Positions 35,902 through 44,800 of a DNA stretch of 64,000 nucleotides are shown here, piece by piece (within the stretch, counting starts at the first letter, position 1; each line of letters opens with the position of its first letter). Position numbers and translations under genes: made by a program. The notes below the pieces were generated by a model. That model did no database searches and was not told where the DNA came from. It worked only from the letters and a program-made list of their open reading frames with translations. The DNA lies in assembly GCF_014642915.1 (NCBI RefSeq), contig NZ_BMJE01000008.1, forward strand, positions 1 through 64,000, given 5' to 3'. The stretch is from Flavobacterium suaedae (lineage in GTDB: Bacteria; Bacteroidota; Bacteroidia; Flavobacteriales; Flavobacteriaceae).

Positions 35902-37245
35902 ATGATGCAGTGGGAACAACTACTGTCTTTAAAAAGGCAGGGGGATACAAGTAAACGTTTACGAAAAGAGCAGGATGATACCCGTTTAGGTTTTGAGGTA
36001 GATTACGACCGTATAATCTTCTCATCAGCTTTTAGGAGCTTGCAGGACAAAACACAGGTAATTCCGCTTTCTAAAACAGACTTTGTACATACCCGTTTAA
36101 CCCACAGTTTAGAGGTATCGGTAGTAGGACGTTCACTGGGTAGGCTTGTAGGTAAAAAAATACTGGAAAAGCACCCATATCTGCAAAACATACATGGTTA
36201 CCAAATGAATGATTTTGGTGCTATAGTTGCTGCTGCTGCATTAGCGCATGATATTGGTAATCCGCCTTTCGGACATTCGGGAGAAAAAGCAATAGGAGAA
36301 TACTTTAAGACCGGTAACGGTAAAAAGTACAGAGATCAACTAACGGATAAAGAATGGCAGGATATAGTAGACTTTGAAGGAAATGCTAACGGTTTTAATC
36401 TTTTAACAGCATCACGCCCCGGTATAGAAGGCGGTGTACGGTTGTCATACGCTACTTTGGGAGCATTTATGAAATACCCTAAGGAATCACTACCCAAAAA
36501 GCCAACTAAAAATATTGCTGATAAAAAATACGGTTTCTTTCAGTGTGACAAAGCATTCTTTCAGGATGTAGCAAATGAATTAGGACTTATACCTAATAAA
36601 ACAGGTAATGATATTGGCTTCGAGCGTCATCCGCTGGCTTACTTAGTTGAGGCAGCCGATGATATTTGCTACACTATCATTGATTTTGAAGATGGGATTA
36701 ACCTTGGCGTTATCTCTGAAGATTTTGCACTGGAGTACCTTATAAAACTGGTTAAAAATAATGTGCAGGTAGACAAATATAAAAGTCTTACTACAAAAGA
36801 AGACAGGGTAAGCTACCTGCGGGCATTAGCTATAAGTAGTCTTATTAATGATGCCGTAAAAGTGTTTCTTGATAATGAAGAAGCTATACTGGCAGGTAAA
36901 TATCCATACTCATTAACAGAGCAGGGTAAATATACTGCGCAAATGAGAGATATTATTAACCTGAGTATTGAAAATATATACCAAAGCCGTGAGGTGGTAG
37001 AAAAAGAGGTTATAGGCTACCGAATAATTAATACATTACTCGATACTTTTTGTACTGCTTACAATAACAAGTTTGAAGGTGTAGAAAATAACTACGACAA
37101 ATTGGTGCTAAAATTATTACCTGAAAAGTTTGTTACCAATAAAACGAGCCTTTATGACAGGCTATTGCATATTTGCCATTTTGTTTCCACACTAACAGAT
37201 GGCAAGGCGTTATTATTATATAACACTATAACGGGTAATAAATAA
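35902..37245 (+). CDS. dgt: Deoxyguanosinetriphosphate triphosphohydrolase-like HD protein (dNTPase)
   Basis: 447 residues with an HD-domain metal site: HTRLTHSLEVS (first His), LAHDIGNPPFGHSGE (HD pair), and a downstream YLVEAADDICYTIIDFEDG Asp motif. It hydrolyses dNTPs to deoxynucleosides plus triphosphate and thus balances dNTP pools, which fits its position a little downstream of nrdB-nrdA. The long middle segment and DRLLHICHFVSTLTDG C-terminus are usual for bacterial dGTPases. It ends convergent to the DUF3078 gene with no strong hairpin between them. Confidence 0.92.
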   Translation: MMQWEQLLSLKRQGDTSKRLRKEQDDTRLGFEVDYDRIIFSSAFRSLQDKTQVIPLSKTDFVHTRLTHSLEVSVVGRSLGRLVGKKILEKHPYLQNIHGYQMNDFGAIVAAAALAHDIGNPPFGHSGEKAIGEYFKTGNGKKYRDQLTDKEWQDIVDFEGNANGFNLLTASRPGIEGGVRLSYATLGAFMKYPKESLPKKPTKNIADKKYGFFQCDKAFFQDVANELGLIPNKTGNDIGFERHPLAYLVEAADDICYTIIDFEDGINLGVISEDFALEYLIKLVKNNVQVDKYKSLTTKEDRVSYLRALAISSLINDAVKVFLDNEEAILAGKYPYSLTEQGKYTAQMRDIINLSIENIYQSREVVEKEVIGYRIINTLLDTFCTAYNNKFEGVENNYDKLVLKLLPEKFVTNKTSLYDRLLHICHFVSTLTDGKALLLYNTITGNK

Positions 37246-37281
37246 AGAGTATTTCAGGTTTAGGATAGTAGCAACAAGGAA

Positions 37282-38229
37282 TTAAAAAGTATAAGTAAGC
37301 CCAAGCCCAAGCATTTGTTTTAGCTGTATTTTTGGTCCTACCTGTACTACTTCGTCACCCACTTCTTCCGTAGCTTTAATATCATCGTCATAAATTATAT
37401 GTAAACCTATATTAGCCCTTACATATTCATTTACAGTCATGTCCAGCTGAAACTGCCAATCCACATCAATATTACCAAACTTATTAATGTAGTCTGTGTA
37501 GAAACTAATACGATGGTCTAACATTATATTTTTAAAAATCTGCCTTTTAAAGCTGTTGGTAATTAATATACCTATTTCCGTTCGTGATGTTTTTCCTTTT
37601 CTTAAAAGGTTTCCTTCTTCATCATATATGGCAGGGTCAACACCAAAAGCACCTTGGTCAGCAAGTGCATGGTTTAATACCAATGTGGTTTTATTAGTTA
37701 ACGGAGATAAATAAACATTAAGCCCTAAGTCTTTTCGTATATACTCACTACCAACCCCCAGAAAGATATAAGCAGGGGAGAAAGGTCCTGAAATTTCATC
37801 TTCGGTATTTGGGTAAGCATAACCGTTAGAGAACTGCGTATTAAAGTTAAATTTGGCACTATAATACCAGTGTGATATAGTATCTTTTCTATAACCAAAG
37901 GTAGAGGTAAATTTTATCTGGTCGTCGGTTTTTCGTAATACCTGGCCTTCCTGGCTGTTAAGCCCGTATTTTAATAACAACTCATTATCCCAGTTAAGAT
38001 TGCCTTTACTGTAGTTACGAGAAAACTCTCCTTTACCCAATATGGTTACCGAGTTATTACCACCCACACTCCAGTTAACAAATGCAATTTCCGAAATATC
38101 CAGCCCCAGTTTGTTGTTATTTTCCCAATAAGTAATAGAATCGGGTAATGTAGTCGCAATCATCTGCGAATAACCATTATATATATAGCCTAGTAGCAGC
38201 AATGCTGTTAAGAGGGATTTTAACTTCAT
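37282..38229 (-). CDS. DUF3078 domain-containing outer-membrane protein
   Basis: 315 residues with a signal peptide (about 1-21, YIYNGYSQ). Beta-strand repeats follow, typical of Bacteroidota DUF3078 barrels: KLGLDISEIAFVNWSVGGNNSV, LLLKYGLNSQEGQVLRKTDD, and a C-terminal aromatic strand (MLGLGLTYTF). The VNWxxGGxNS motif is the family hallmark. The function is unknown. It starts 45 bases after dxs, on the same strand. Confidence 0.88.
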   Translation of the reverse strand: MKLKSLLTALLLLGYIYNGYSQMIATTLPDSITYWENNNKLGLDISEIAFVNWSVGGNNSVTILGKGEFSRNYSKGNLNWDNELLLKYGLNSQEGQVLRKTDDQIKFTSTFGYRKDTISHWYYSAKFNFNTQFSNGYAYPNTEDEISGPFSPAYIFLGVGSEYIRKDLGLNVYLSPLTNKTTLVLNHALADQGAFGVDPAIYDEEGNLLRKGKTSRTEIGILITNSFKRQIFKNIMLDHRISFYTDYINKFGNIDVDWQFQLDMTVNEYVRANIGLHIIYDDDIKATEEVGDEVVQVGPKIQLKQMLGLGLTYTF

Positions 38230-38274
38230 TAAAATTGATGTTTAATAGAATAATAGATGCGCTTGCAAAAATCG

Positions 38275-40047
38275 TTAATTTTCGTAAGCTGAAAAAATTT
38301 CTTCTAGGCTTTTAACGTCTATACCACAGTATTGTTGTAATTCGCTTACTTTTCCATGTTCAATAAAGCTGTCAGGTACACCTAAATGCTTTATAGTGTG
38401 TGTGTAGCTGTTTTCCGTAGCGAAATTACTTATACTACTACCAAAACCACCTTTTATAACTCCGTCCTCTATAGTGAGTATAGTTTGGTGGGTTTTAAAA
38501 ATAGTATGGAGGGTATTTTCATCTAATGGTTTAATAAACCCGAAATGATAATGAGAGAATAAACTACTGTTATCCACCTCATCAAAAGCTTTAGTCACAT
38601 TGTTACCAATAGTACCTGTAGAAAGTATAGCTACTGTATTACCTTTTTTCAGTTCGGTAGCTTTTCCTATTTCAATTTCCTCGAAAGGCAGTTGCCATTC
38701 AGTACTTTCACTACGCCCTCGAGGGTAGCGTATCGCAATAGGGTGTTCTAAACCAAGCTGAGCGGTATATAATATATTTCGCAGTTCCTTTTCGTTTAGC
38801 GGAGCAAAAATAATCAGGTTAGGTATCGGGTTCAGGTAAGCAATATCAAATATGCCATGATGCGTTGCGCCATCTTCGCCTACAAGTCCTGCCCTGTCTA
38901 AACAAAAAATTACAGGTAGGTTTTGCAAAGCAACGTCATGTATCACCTGGTCGTAAGCACGTTGCAGGAAGGTAGAGTATATATTGCAATATACCGTCAT
39001 TCCCTGAGTTGCCATGCCTGCTGCAAGAGTAACGGCATGTTGCTCGGCAATGCCTACGTCAAAAGCCCTTTCTGGGAAAGCCTCCATCATAAATTTTAAG
39101 GAACTCCCCGAAGGCATTGCAGGGGTAATGCCTATTATTTTTTCGTTTTGTTTTGCCAGCTCAACTAAAGTCAATCCAAAAACATCCTGATACTTTGGGG
39201 GTAAATTATCTTCTGTTTTCGGTAATATCTCTCCGGTTACTTTGTCAAACTTACCCGGTGCGTGGTATTTTACCTGATCTTCTTCCGCTTTTTTTAACCC
39301 TTTACCTTTTGTAGTTATTATATGCAGGAATTTAGGACCTTTTTTATTTTTAAGGCGTTCCAGTTCTTTTAGTAGTGCGTTGATATCATGTCCGTCTACA
39401 GGACCTATATAATCAAAGTTAAGGGATTTAATCATGTTGTTTTGGCGTGGGTTGCGCCCTTCCTTAACTTCGGTTAAATAGTTTTTTAAAGCCCCTACAC
39501 TAGGGTCTATACCAATGGCGTTATCATTAAGGATAACTAAAAGATTAGTATCCGTAACACCTGCGTGGTTAAGCCCTTCAAACGCCATACCCGATGCAAT
39601 ACTCGCATCGCCTATAACAGCTATATGGTTTTTTTCGGCTTCGCCTTTAAGTTTTGAAGCGATAGCCATACCCAACGCTGCCGAAATGGAAGTAGAGGAA
39701 TGCCCAACTCCAAAAGTATCATATTCACTTTCGTTACGTTTTGGGAAACCGCTTATGCCACCCCATTGGCGATTGGTATCGAATTTATCTTTGCGTTCGG
39801 TTAATATTTTATGTCCGTAGGCTTGATGTCCTACATCCCAAACCAGTAAATCATCAGGAGTGTTAAAAATATAGTGTAATGCAATGGTTAGCTCTACCAC
39901 ACCTAAACTTGCACCCAAATGCCCTTCTTTTACCGAAACAATATCAATAATAAACTCCCGTAATTCGGCAGCCAGTTGCGGTAACTGTTCAGGAGTTAGT
40001 TTTCGTAAATCGGCAGGCGATTGTATAGTGTTAAGTAACTTTTGCAT
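38275..40047 (-). CDS. dxs: 1-deoxy-D-xylulose-5-phosphate synthase
   Basis: A TPP-dependent transketolase-family enzyme that condenses pyruvate and glyceraldehyde-3-phosphate for isoprenoid precursor (MEP pathway), thiamine and pyridoxal synthesis. The TPP signature reads GDASIASGMAFEGLNHAG...NDNAIG, with VGHQAYGHKIL before it and the EDGATHHGIFDI pyrimidine-domain motif. The C-terminal domain has EDGVIKGGFGSSI. At 590 residues it is slightly shorter than the E. coli enzyme (620). A TAAATTTG box lies just upstream on the minus strand. The 3' neighbour DUF3078 gene is probably cotranscribed. Confidence 0.95.
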   Translation of the reverse strand: MQKLLNTIQSPADLRKLTPEQLPQLAAELREFIIDIVSVKEGHLGASLGVVELTIALHYIFNTPDDLLVWDVGHQAYGHKILTERKDKFDTNRQWGGISGFPKRNESEYDTFGVGHSSTSISAALGMAIASKLKGEAEKNHIAVIGDASIASGMAFEGLNHAGVTDTNLLVILNDNAIGIDPSVGALKNYLTEVKEGRNPRQNNMIKSLNFDYIGPVDGHDINALLKELERLKNKKGPKFLHIITTKGKGLKKAEEDQVKYHAPGKFDKVTGEILPKTEDNLPPKYQDVFGLTLVELAKQNEKIIGITPAMPSGSSLKFMMEAFPERAFDVGIAEQHAVTLAAGMATQGMTVYCNIYSTFLQRAYDQVIHDVALQNLPVIFCLDRAGLVGEDGATHHGIFDIAYLNPIPNLIIFAPLNEKELRNILYTAQLGLEHPIAIRYPRGRSESTEWQLPFEEIEIGKATELKKGNTVAILSTGTIGNNVTKAFDEVDNSSLFSHYHFGFIKPLDENTLHTIFKTHQTILTIEDGVIKGGFGSSISNFATENSYTHTIKHLGVPDSFIEHGKVSELQQYCGIDVKSLEEIFSAYEN

Positions 40048-40080
40048 GAATGCAAATTTACAATATTTACTCTTGATTTA

Positions 40081-40680
40081 TTATTGCTTGGTTGTTATAA
40101 TAGTATCTCCTGTAATGTGATTGTTTTCTTTTTTTTCATCCTTAATGTCTAATGTAACCTTACCTACTGTATGCGTCGTTATTTGTTTTATTGTTTTGCA
40201 TTCAGGAGTGGTGTCTGGCGCTATAGCGACCTCTCCGTCTAAAAATTCTACTTCTTCAGGGGGTGGAGGAGGTAAGTTTTCAAGAATATCAATACCTTCA
40301 GGGACTATCACTTCTTCTTTCTCAATCACCACATTCTCTATTTTTTGCTTATTGCCTGCTTCATCGGCACAACTCAATAAGGTAGTACCCATAGTAAATA
40401 ATAAAGCCAGCAGAAATATTTTCCTGAATTGCGTTTGTGAGGATAAAACCTGTCGTGGAATTTCTATAGTAATAGCGTCAAGCTGTTGCTTTCTGAAATG
40501 CCCGCACACCCTTTCTTCTTTTTTAGTAATCAGGTAGTTTTTTATTTCTGCATCACTCATATTAGTAAAATCGACAACATTTTTAGCGCATGCGGAGCAA
40601 AACTTACCTTTGTCGGTTGGAGTCATTGTATTCCAATCTTCATGACAAGGTTTTGGGATTGATATTTTATATGTTTTCAT
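40081..40680 (-). CDS. Single-pass membrane protein with N-terminal Cys motif
   Basis: 199 residues. A cytoplasmic N-terminal module, seen in many Bacteroidota proteins, reads PCHEDWNTMTPTDKGKFCSA followed by CAKNVVDFTNMSD. Its cysteines (C13, C28, C31 and later C59) could bind zinc. One transmembrane segment follows (about 88-104, FLLALLFTMGTTLLSC). The rest is a proline-rich linker (LPPPPPEE) and a short hydrophilic domain, presumably periplasmic. Similar layouts occur in anti-sigma-like or TonB-like proteins, but no partner gene is adjacent. Its function is unknown. Confidence 0.65.
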   Translation of the reverse strand: MKTYKISIPKPCHEDWNTMTPTDKGKFCSACAKNVVDFTNMSDAEIKNYLITKKEERVCGHFRKQQLDAITIEIPRQVLSSQTQFRKIFLLALLFTMGTTLLSCADEAGNKQKIENVVIEKEEVIVPEGIDILENLPPPPPEEVEFLDGEVAIAPDTTPECKTIKQITTHTVGKVTLDIKDEKKENNHITGDTIITTKQ

Positions 40681-40730
40681 AAGCTAGTGGGTTGGTTGTC
40701 TTATTATAACGTATAATTTGCTGAGAATCG

Positions 40731-40738
40731 TATTTTTG
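40731..40738 (+). promoter_or_regulatory. -7 promoter element before tadA
   Basis: TATTTTTG lies seven bases before the ATG. It implies a minimal 5' leader and argues against the longer in-frame start at 40718. Confidence 0.4.
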
Positions 40739-40744
40739 CTTTCT

Positions 40745-41188
40745 ATGGAAAACATTTTTACCGACGAATATTTTATGAAAAAAGCCTTACAGGAGGCAGA
40801 AATAGCCTATGAAAAAGGCGAAATACCTGTAGGTGCTTTAATAGTGGTAGATAACAGGGTAATAGCCCGTACGCATAACTTAACGGAATTACTAAACGAT
40901 GTTACTGCCCACGCCGAAATGCAGGCAATAACCTCAGCGTCTAATTTTCTCGGAGGTAAATATCTTGTTAATTGTACGCTGTATGTTACACTGGAACCCT
41001 GCCAAATGTGTGCCGGTGCATTATATTGGAGCCAGATACCCAAGGTTGTTTTTGGTGCTGCCGATGAACACAGGGGGTATAGAGTAATGGGAGGTAAACT
41101 ACACCCTAAAACAGAAGTGAAAGAAGGTGTGTTGGCTACCGAATGTGCTGAATTGATGAAAACCTTTTTTAAAGAACGAAGAAAGTAA
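40745..41188 (+). CDS. tadA: tRNA-specific adenosine deaminase / nucleoside deaminase
   Basis: 147 residues of the cytidine/adenosine deaminase fold. The zinc and catalytic motif is TAHAEMQAI, and the second zinc motif is LEPCQMCAGALYW. The N-terminal FMKKALQEAEIAYEKGEIPV matches TadA, which converts A34 to inosine in tRNA-Arg(ACG). I start at MENIFTDEYF; the in-frame TTG nine codons earlier overlaps the promoter element. Free-base deaminases share the fold, so guanine deaminase activity is an alternative, but length and motifs fit TadA best. Confidence 0.9.
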   Translation: MENIFTDEYFMKKALQEAEIAYEKGEIPVGALIVVDNRVIARTHNLTELLNDVTAHAEMQAITSASNFLGGKYLVNCTLYVTLEPCQMCAGALYWSQIPKVVFGAADEHRGYRVMGGKLHPKTEVKEGVLATECAELMKTFFKERRK

Positions 41189-41195
41189 AAGCGTT

Positions 41196-41678
41196 ATGAA
41201 GAATCTTCTGTATAAATATACATTTTCTCTGTTTGTAGTGTTTATTGTCTCTATTTCTCAGGGGTATGCACAAAATGAGCTTAAGGTTAATATAGTTTTA
41301 ATTGTTGATAATGAGTTGGTAACAAGTGGTGTAGAAATGAACTTTGTAAGTAAAGAAGGTGAAGTGTTATTAAATCATTCATATACTGTAGGAAAAGAGT
41401 TAATTGCAGATATTGAAACTTTTTATCAGGAAGTGTATTTAGAGTTTGATTATATCGGTAAAGATTCTTCTAAAAACTTTGAGACATATCATTATAAAAT
41501 TGAGTTTCCATTAGGGTATATTTATAATACAAAGTTTGCTGTTATAAGAATATATAATTTAGATAAGAAAGAGTTTAAAGAAGCATTTTGTAAAAGTGCT
41601 AAAGATTATATAGTCAATATTGAAAATCAAGTTTATACTCAAGGGACTATACAATGTAAAGAGTTTAAACAGTTTTAG
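41196..41678 (+). CDS. Secreted protein of unknown function
   Basis: 160 residues with a clear signal peptide (1-25, ISQGYAQ). The mature part is predicted mostly beta (LKVNIVLIVDNELVTSGVEMN, YLEFDYIGK), consistent with an Ig-like or transthyretin-like domain. Two Cys occur near the C-terminus. It begins seven bases after tadA and may be cotranscribed, though no functional link is evident. AT content is higher than in the neighbouring housekeeping genes. Confidence 0.6.
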   Translation: MKNLLYKYTFSLFVVFIVSISQGYAQNELKVNIVLIVDNELVTSGVEMNFVSKEGEVLLNHSYTVGKELIADIETFYQEVYLEFDYIGKDSSKNFETYHYKIEFPLGYIYNTKFAVIRIYNLDKKEFKEAFCKSAKDYIVNIENQVYTQGTIQCKEFKQF

Positions 41679-41824
41679 TATTACACATAAAAACACAAAA
41701 CATATAAGTTCGCTCTTTAAAAAAATACCCTTATATTTAGAGGAGTAAAAGCAGTTTTGTTTTTCTTCCTGATATCATATACTTAATTTATAGCATTAAC
41801 CAACTAAACCATCCGTAGCAGCTT

Positions 41825-44800
41825 ATGAAAGCCTCTAAGTTCTTACTGTTTTTTGCAGCAGTATTGTTTATCACGTCATGTTCTAAAGAATCAAGAGAAG
41901 AATTTGTTTCAGACCCTTCACTTTACAGGGAATATATAACCGGATTTACCTCCGGGGTTATCTCTGCGAAAGATAATATAGAGCTGGGTATAGCCTTTTC
42001 AAATGAAGGCTGGGAGGCTGATGCAGAACTGGACGACGATTTATTCAGTATCTCGCCCTCGGTAGATGGTAAAGTAATGCTGCGGGGGAACCATACTATT
42101 GTATTTCAACCCGAAGAACGTTTAAAACAAGACCAAGAGTATAGGGTTACTTTTCACCTTTCTAAAGCTGTAAATGTTCCTGATGAGTTAAAAGATTTCA
42201 ATTTTATTGTAAAAACACTAGAGCAGGATTTTATGGTTACTACCATGGACTTGCAATCGTATGATAAAAACTGGCAGTATTTAAATGCGGAAATTAAAAC
42301 CAGTGATTATATGGATGCTGCTATAGCGCATAAACTGGTTTCGGCAGAGCAGGACGGTAAAAAGCTGCCTATTCGTTTTGATGTTACAGAAGGAGAAGCT
42401 ACAGATTTTTTGTTTGTTATAGACAGCATTCAGCGTAAGGAAGACGATAGCAAGGTTACAATTAATTGGAGTGGCGATGCTATTGGTATGGATAAGTCCG
42501 GTAGCGAAGAGTTTGATATACCGGGTAAAAACAATTTTAAAATTATAAATGTTGAAGTACAAAGGCAAGGAGCTTTGGCATTACTGGTAAACTTCTCTGA
42601 CCCTTTAAAGAAAGACCAAAACTTTGATGGTTTAGTAGCAGTACAGGGCGTTAAAAAACTAACCTATGCTGTAGAAGGAAACTTGCTAAAAGTTTTCCTT
42701 AACCAGCAAGTAACAGGTACGGTAAAAGTAGAGTTGTTTCAGGGAATACAAAGTGAGGATGGTTTTAAAACAAGAAAAACCTATGAGGAGCGGCTTGTTT
42801 TTGAACAATTAGAACCGAATATACGCTTCCTGAAAAGCGGAACAATACTGCCATCATCAAGTAACTTAAAATTAAATTTTGAAGCTGTAAACCTTAGCGC
42901 GGTAGACGTAAAAGTATATCGCATTTACGAAAATAATGTATTACAGTTTTTACAGGATAATGAGATTTCAGGACAACGAAACTTACGTAAGGTAGCCTTA
43001 CCTGTTGCCAAGAAAAAAATAACACTTAAAACCAGTAACCTTATCAATTACAATAAGTGGAACCCTTATGCATTGGATTTAGCTTCAATCATTCAACCTG
43101 AAAAAGGTGCTATATACAGGGTAGAGCTTTCTATGAGAAAGTCATATTCATTATACAATTGCGGTAACGGAGATAGTACTGACGATGATGAAGAAGAGGA
43201 AGATGAAAATGAAGATACTGAGTTTTACTCCGGTTTTGACGACTATTATTATGAGGATTACTACTATTACGATGATTATAACTGGAGAGACAGAGAGAAC
43301 CCTTGTACAAAATCATACTTCTACGGCAAAACTGTAGCAACAAATGTCTTGGCTAGTGATTTAGGCGTTATTGCCAAAGGAGGCGAGAATAACAACTACT
43401 TCTTCTCTGTAAACAGCATTACAACTACAAAGCCAGTATCAGGCGCAACAATAGAGGTATATAACTATCAACAACAAAAAGTAGCCACTGCCGAAACTGA
43501 CGGAGAGGGTACAGCGACTGTGTCGCTTGATAAAAGAGCCTTTTTTGCTGTAGTAAGCAAAGGTGATAATACTACCTATGTAAAAATGGCTGATGGTAAC
43601 TCACTATCGGTAAGTAATTTTGAAGTAGATGGTACTAAGCTCCAAAAAGGCCTTAAAGGTTATATATATGGCGAAAGAGGTGTATGGCGTCCGGGTGATA
43701 CATTGTTTATTGGTTTTGTATTGAACGACAAAGAAGCTAAACTACCGGCATCGCACCCTATAAAATTAAAATTGAGTGACCCTAATAGTAAGTTAGTGTA
43801 TCAGGCAGTACAAACGTATGATGCCAAAAACCACTACAAATTTGTAGTCCCTACCGAAAGCAATGCGCCTACAGGAAACTGGCAGGCTGTAATCAGCGTG
43901 GGGGGTGCTAAATTCTACAAACGAATTAAAATAGAAACCATAAAACCGAACAGGCTTAAAATAGATAACGGTTTTAACGGAGAGATACTTTCAGGAAGAG
44001 AAAAGAATACATCAAACATAAAAGTGGCATGGCTGCATGGTGCAAAAGCAAGAAATTTAAAACTGGAAATGCAAGCCAAGTTCATGGAACAGAAAACAAC
44101 CTTTAAAGGGTATTCTAATTACGTGTTTGATGACCCTGCTAAAAATTTTAAAACAGAAGAAATAAACCTGTTCTCAGGTGCGGTAGATAATAACGGGGAA
44201 ACTACGGTAAGTATTCAGCCATCATTAAAGTCGGCTGCACCGGGTATGCTAAAAGCGGCTATTATTACCAAGGCGTATGAAAAAGGAGGCGATTTCAGTA
44301 CCGATGTTGCTACGGCTACCTATTCGCCTTATGATGCCTATGTAGGTGTAAAATCACCTGAGCCGAATAAATATGGTATGCTGGAAACAGGAAAAGAACA
44401 AAAGTTTAGCATTGTTACACTGGGCGAAGATGGTAAAGCTAAAGGCAACCGAAAAGTAGATGTAAGGGTTTATAAAGTAAGCTGGCGTTGGTGGTGGGAT
44501 GCCACCCACAACAACAGATCATCGTATAACTCGGCACTATCTAAAACGCCGTATCGTTCGCGCACTACAGTTACCGATGATAATGGTAAAGCAAGCTTTA
44601 CTATGAATGTAAACGAAAACGACTGGGGGCGTTACCTTGTAAGAGTAACAGATGTAGAAAGCGGACATTCATCAGGGGAAACAGTACTGATAGACTGGCC
44701 TTACTGGTCAGGGCGTACCAAAAACTCGGGAGGAGAAGAAGCTACAATGTTAGTATTCACTACCGATAAAGAAAGTTATTCGGTAGGCGAAAAAGCAGTA

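Noticed and set aside
43190..43300. GA/T-rich stretch as a tandem DNA repeat
   Set aside because: It is coding low complexity (Asp/Glu/Tyr) with irregular units, not a regular tandem repeat.
42281..43343. Open frames on the opposite strand of the alpha-2-macroglobulin gene
   Set aside because: They mirror codon structure of the real gene, lack promoters and family motifs.
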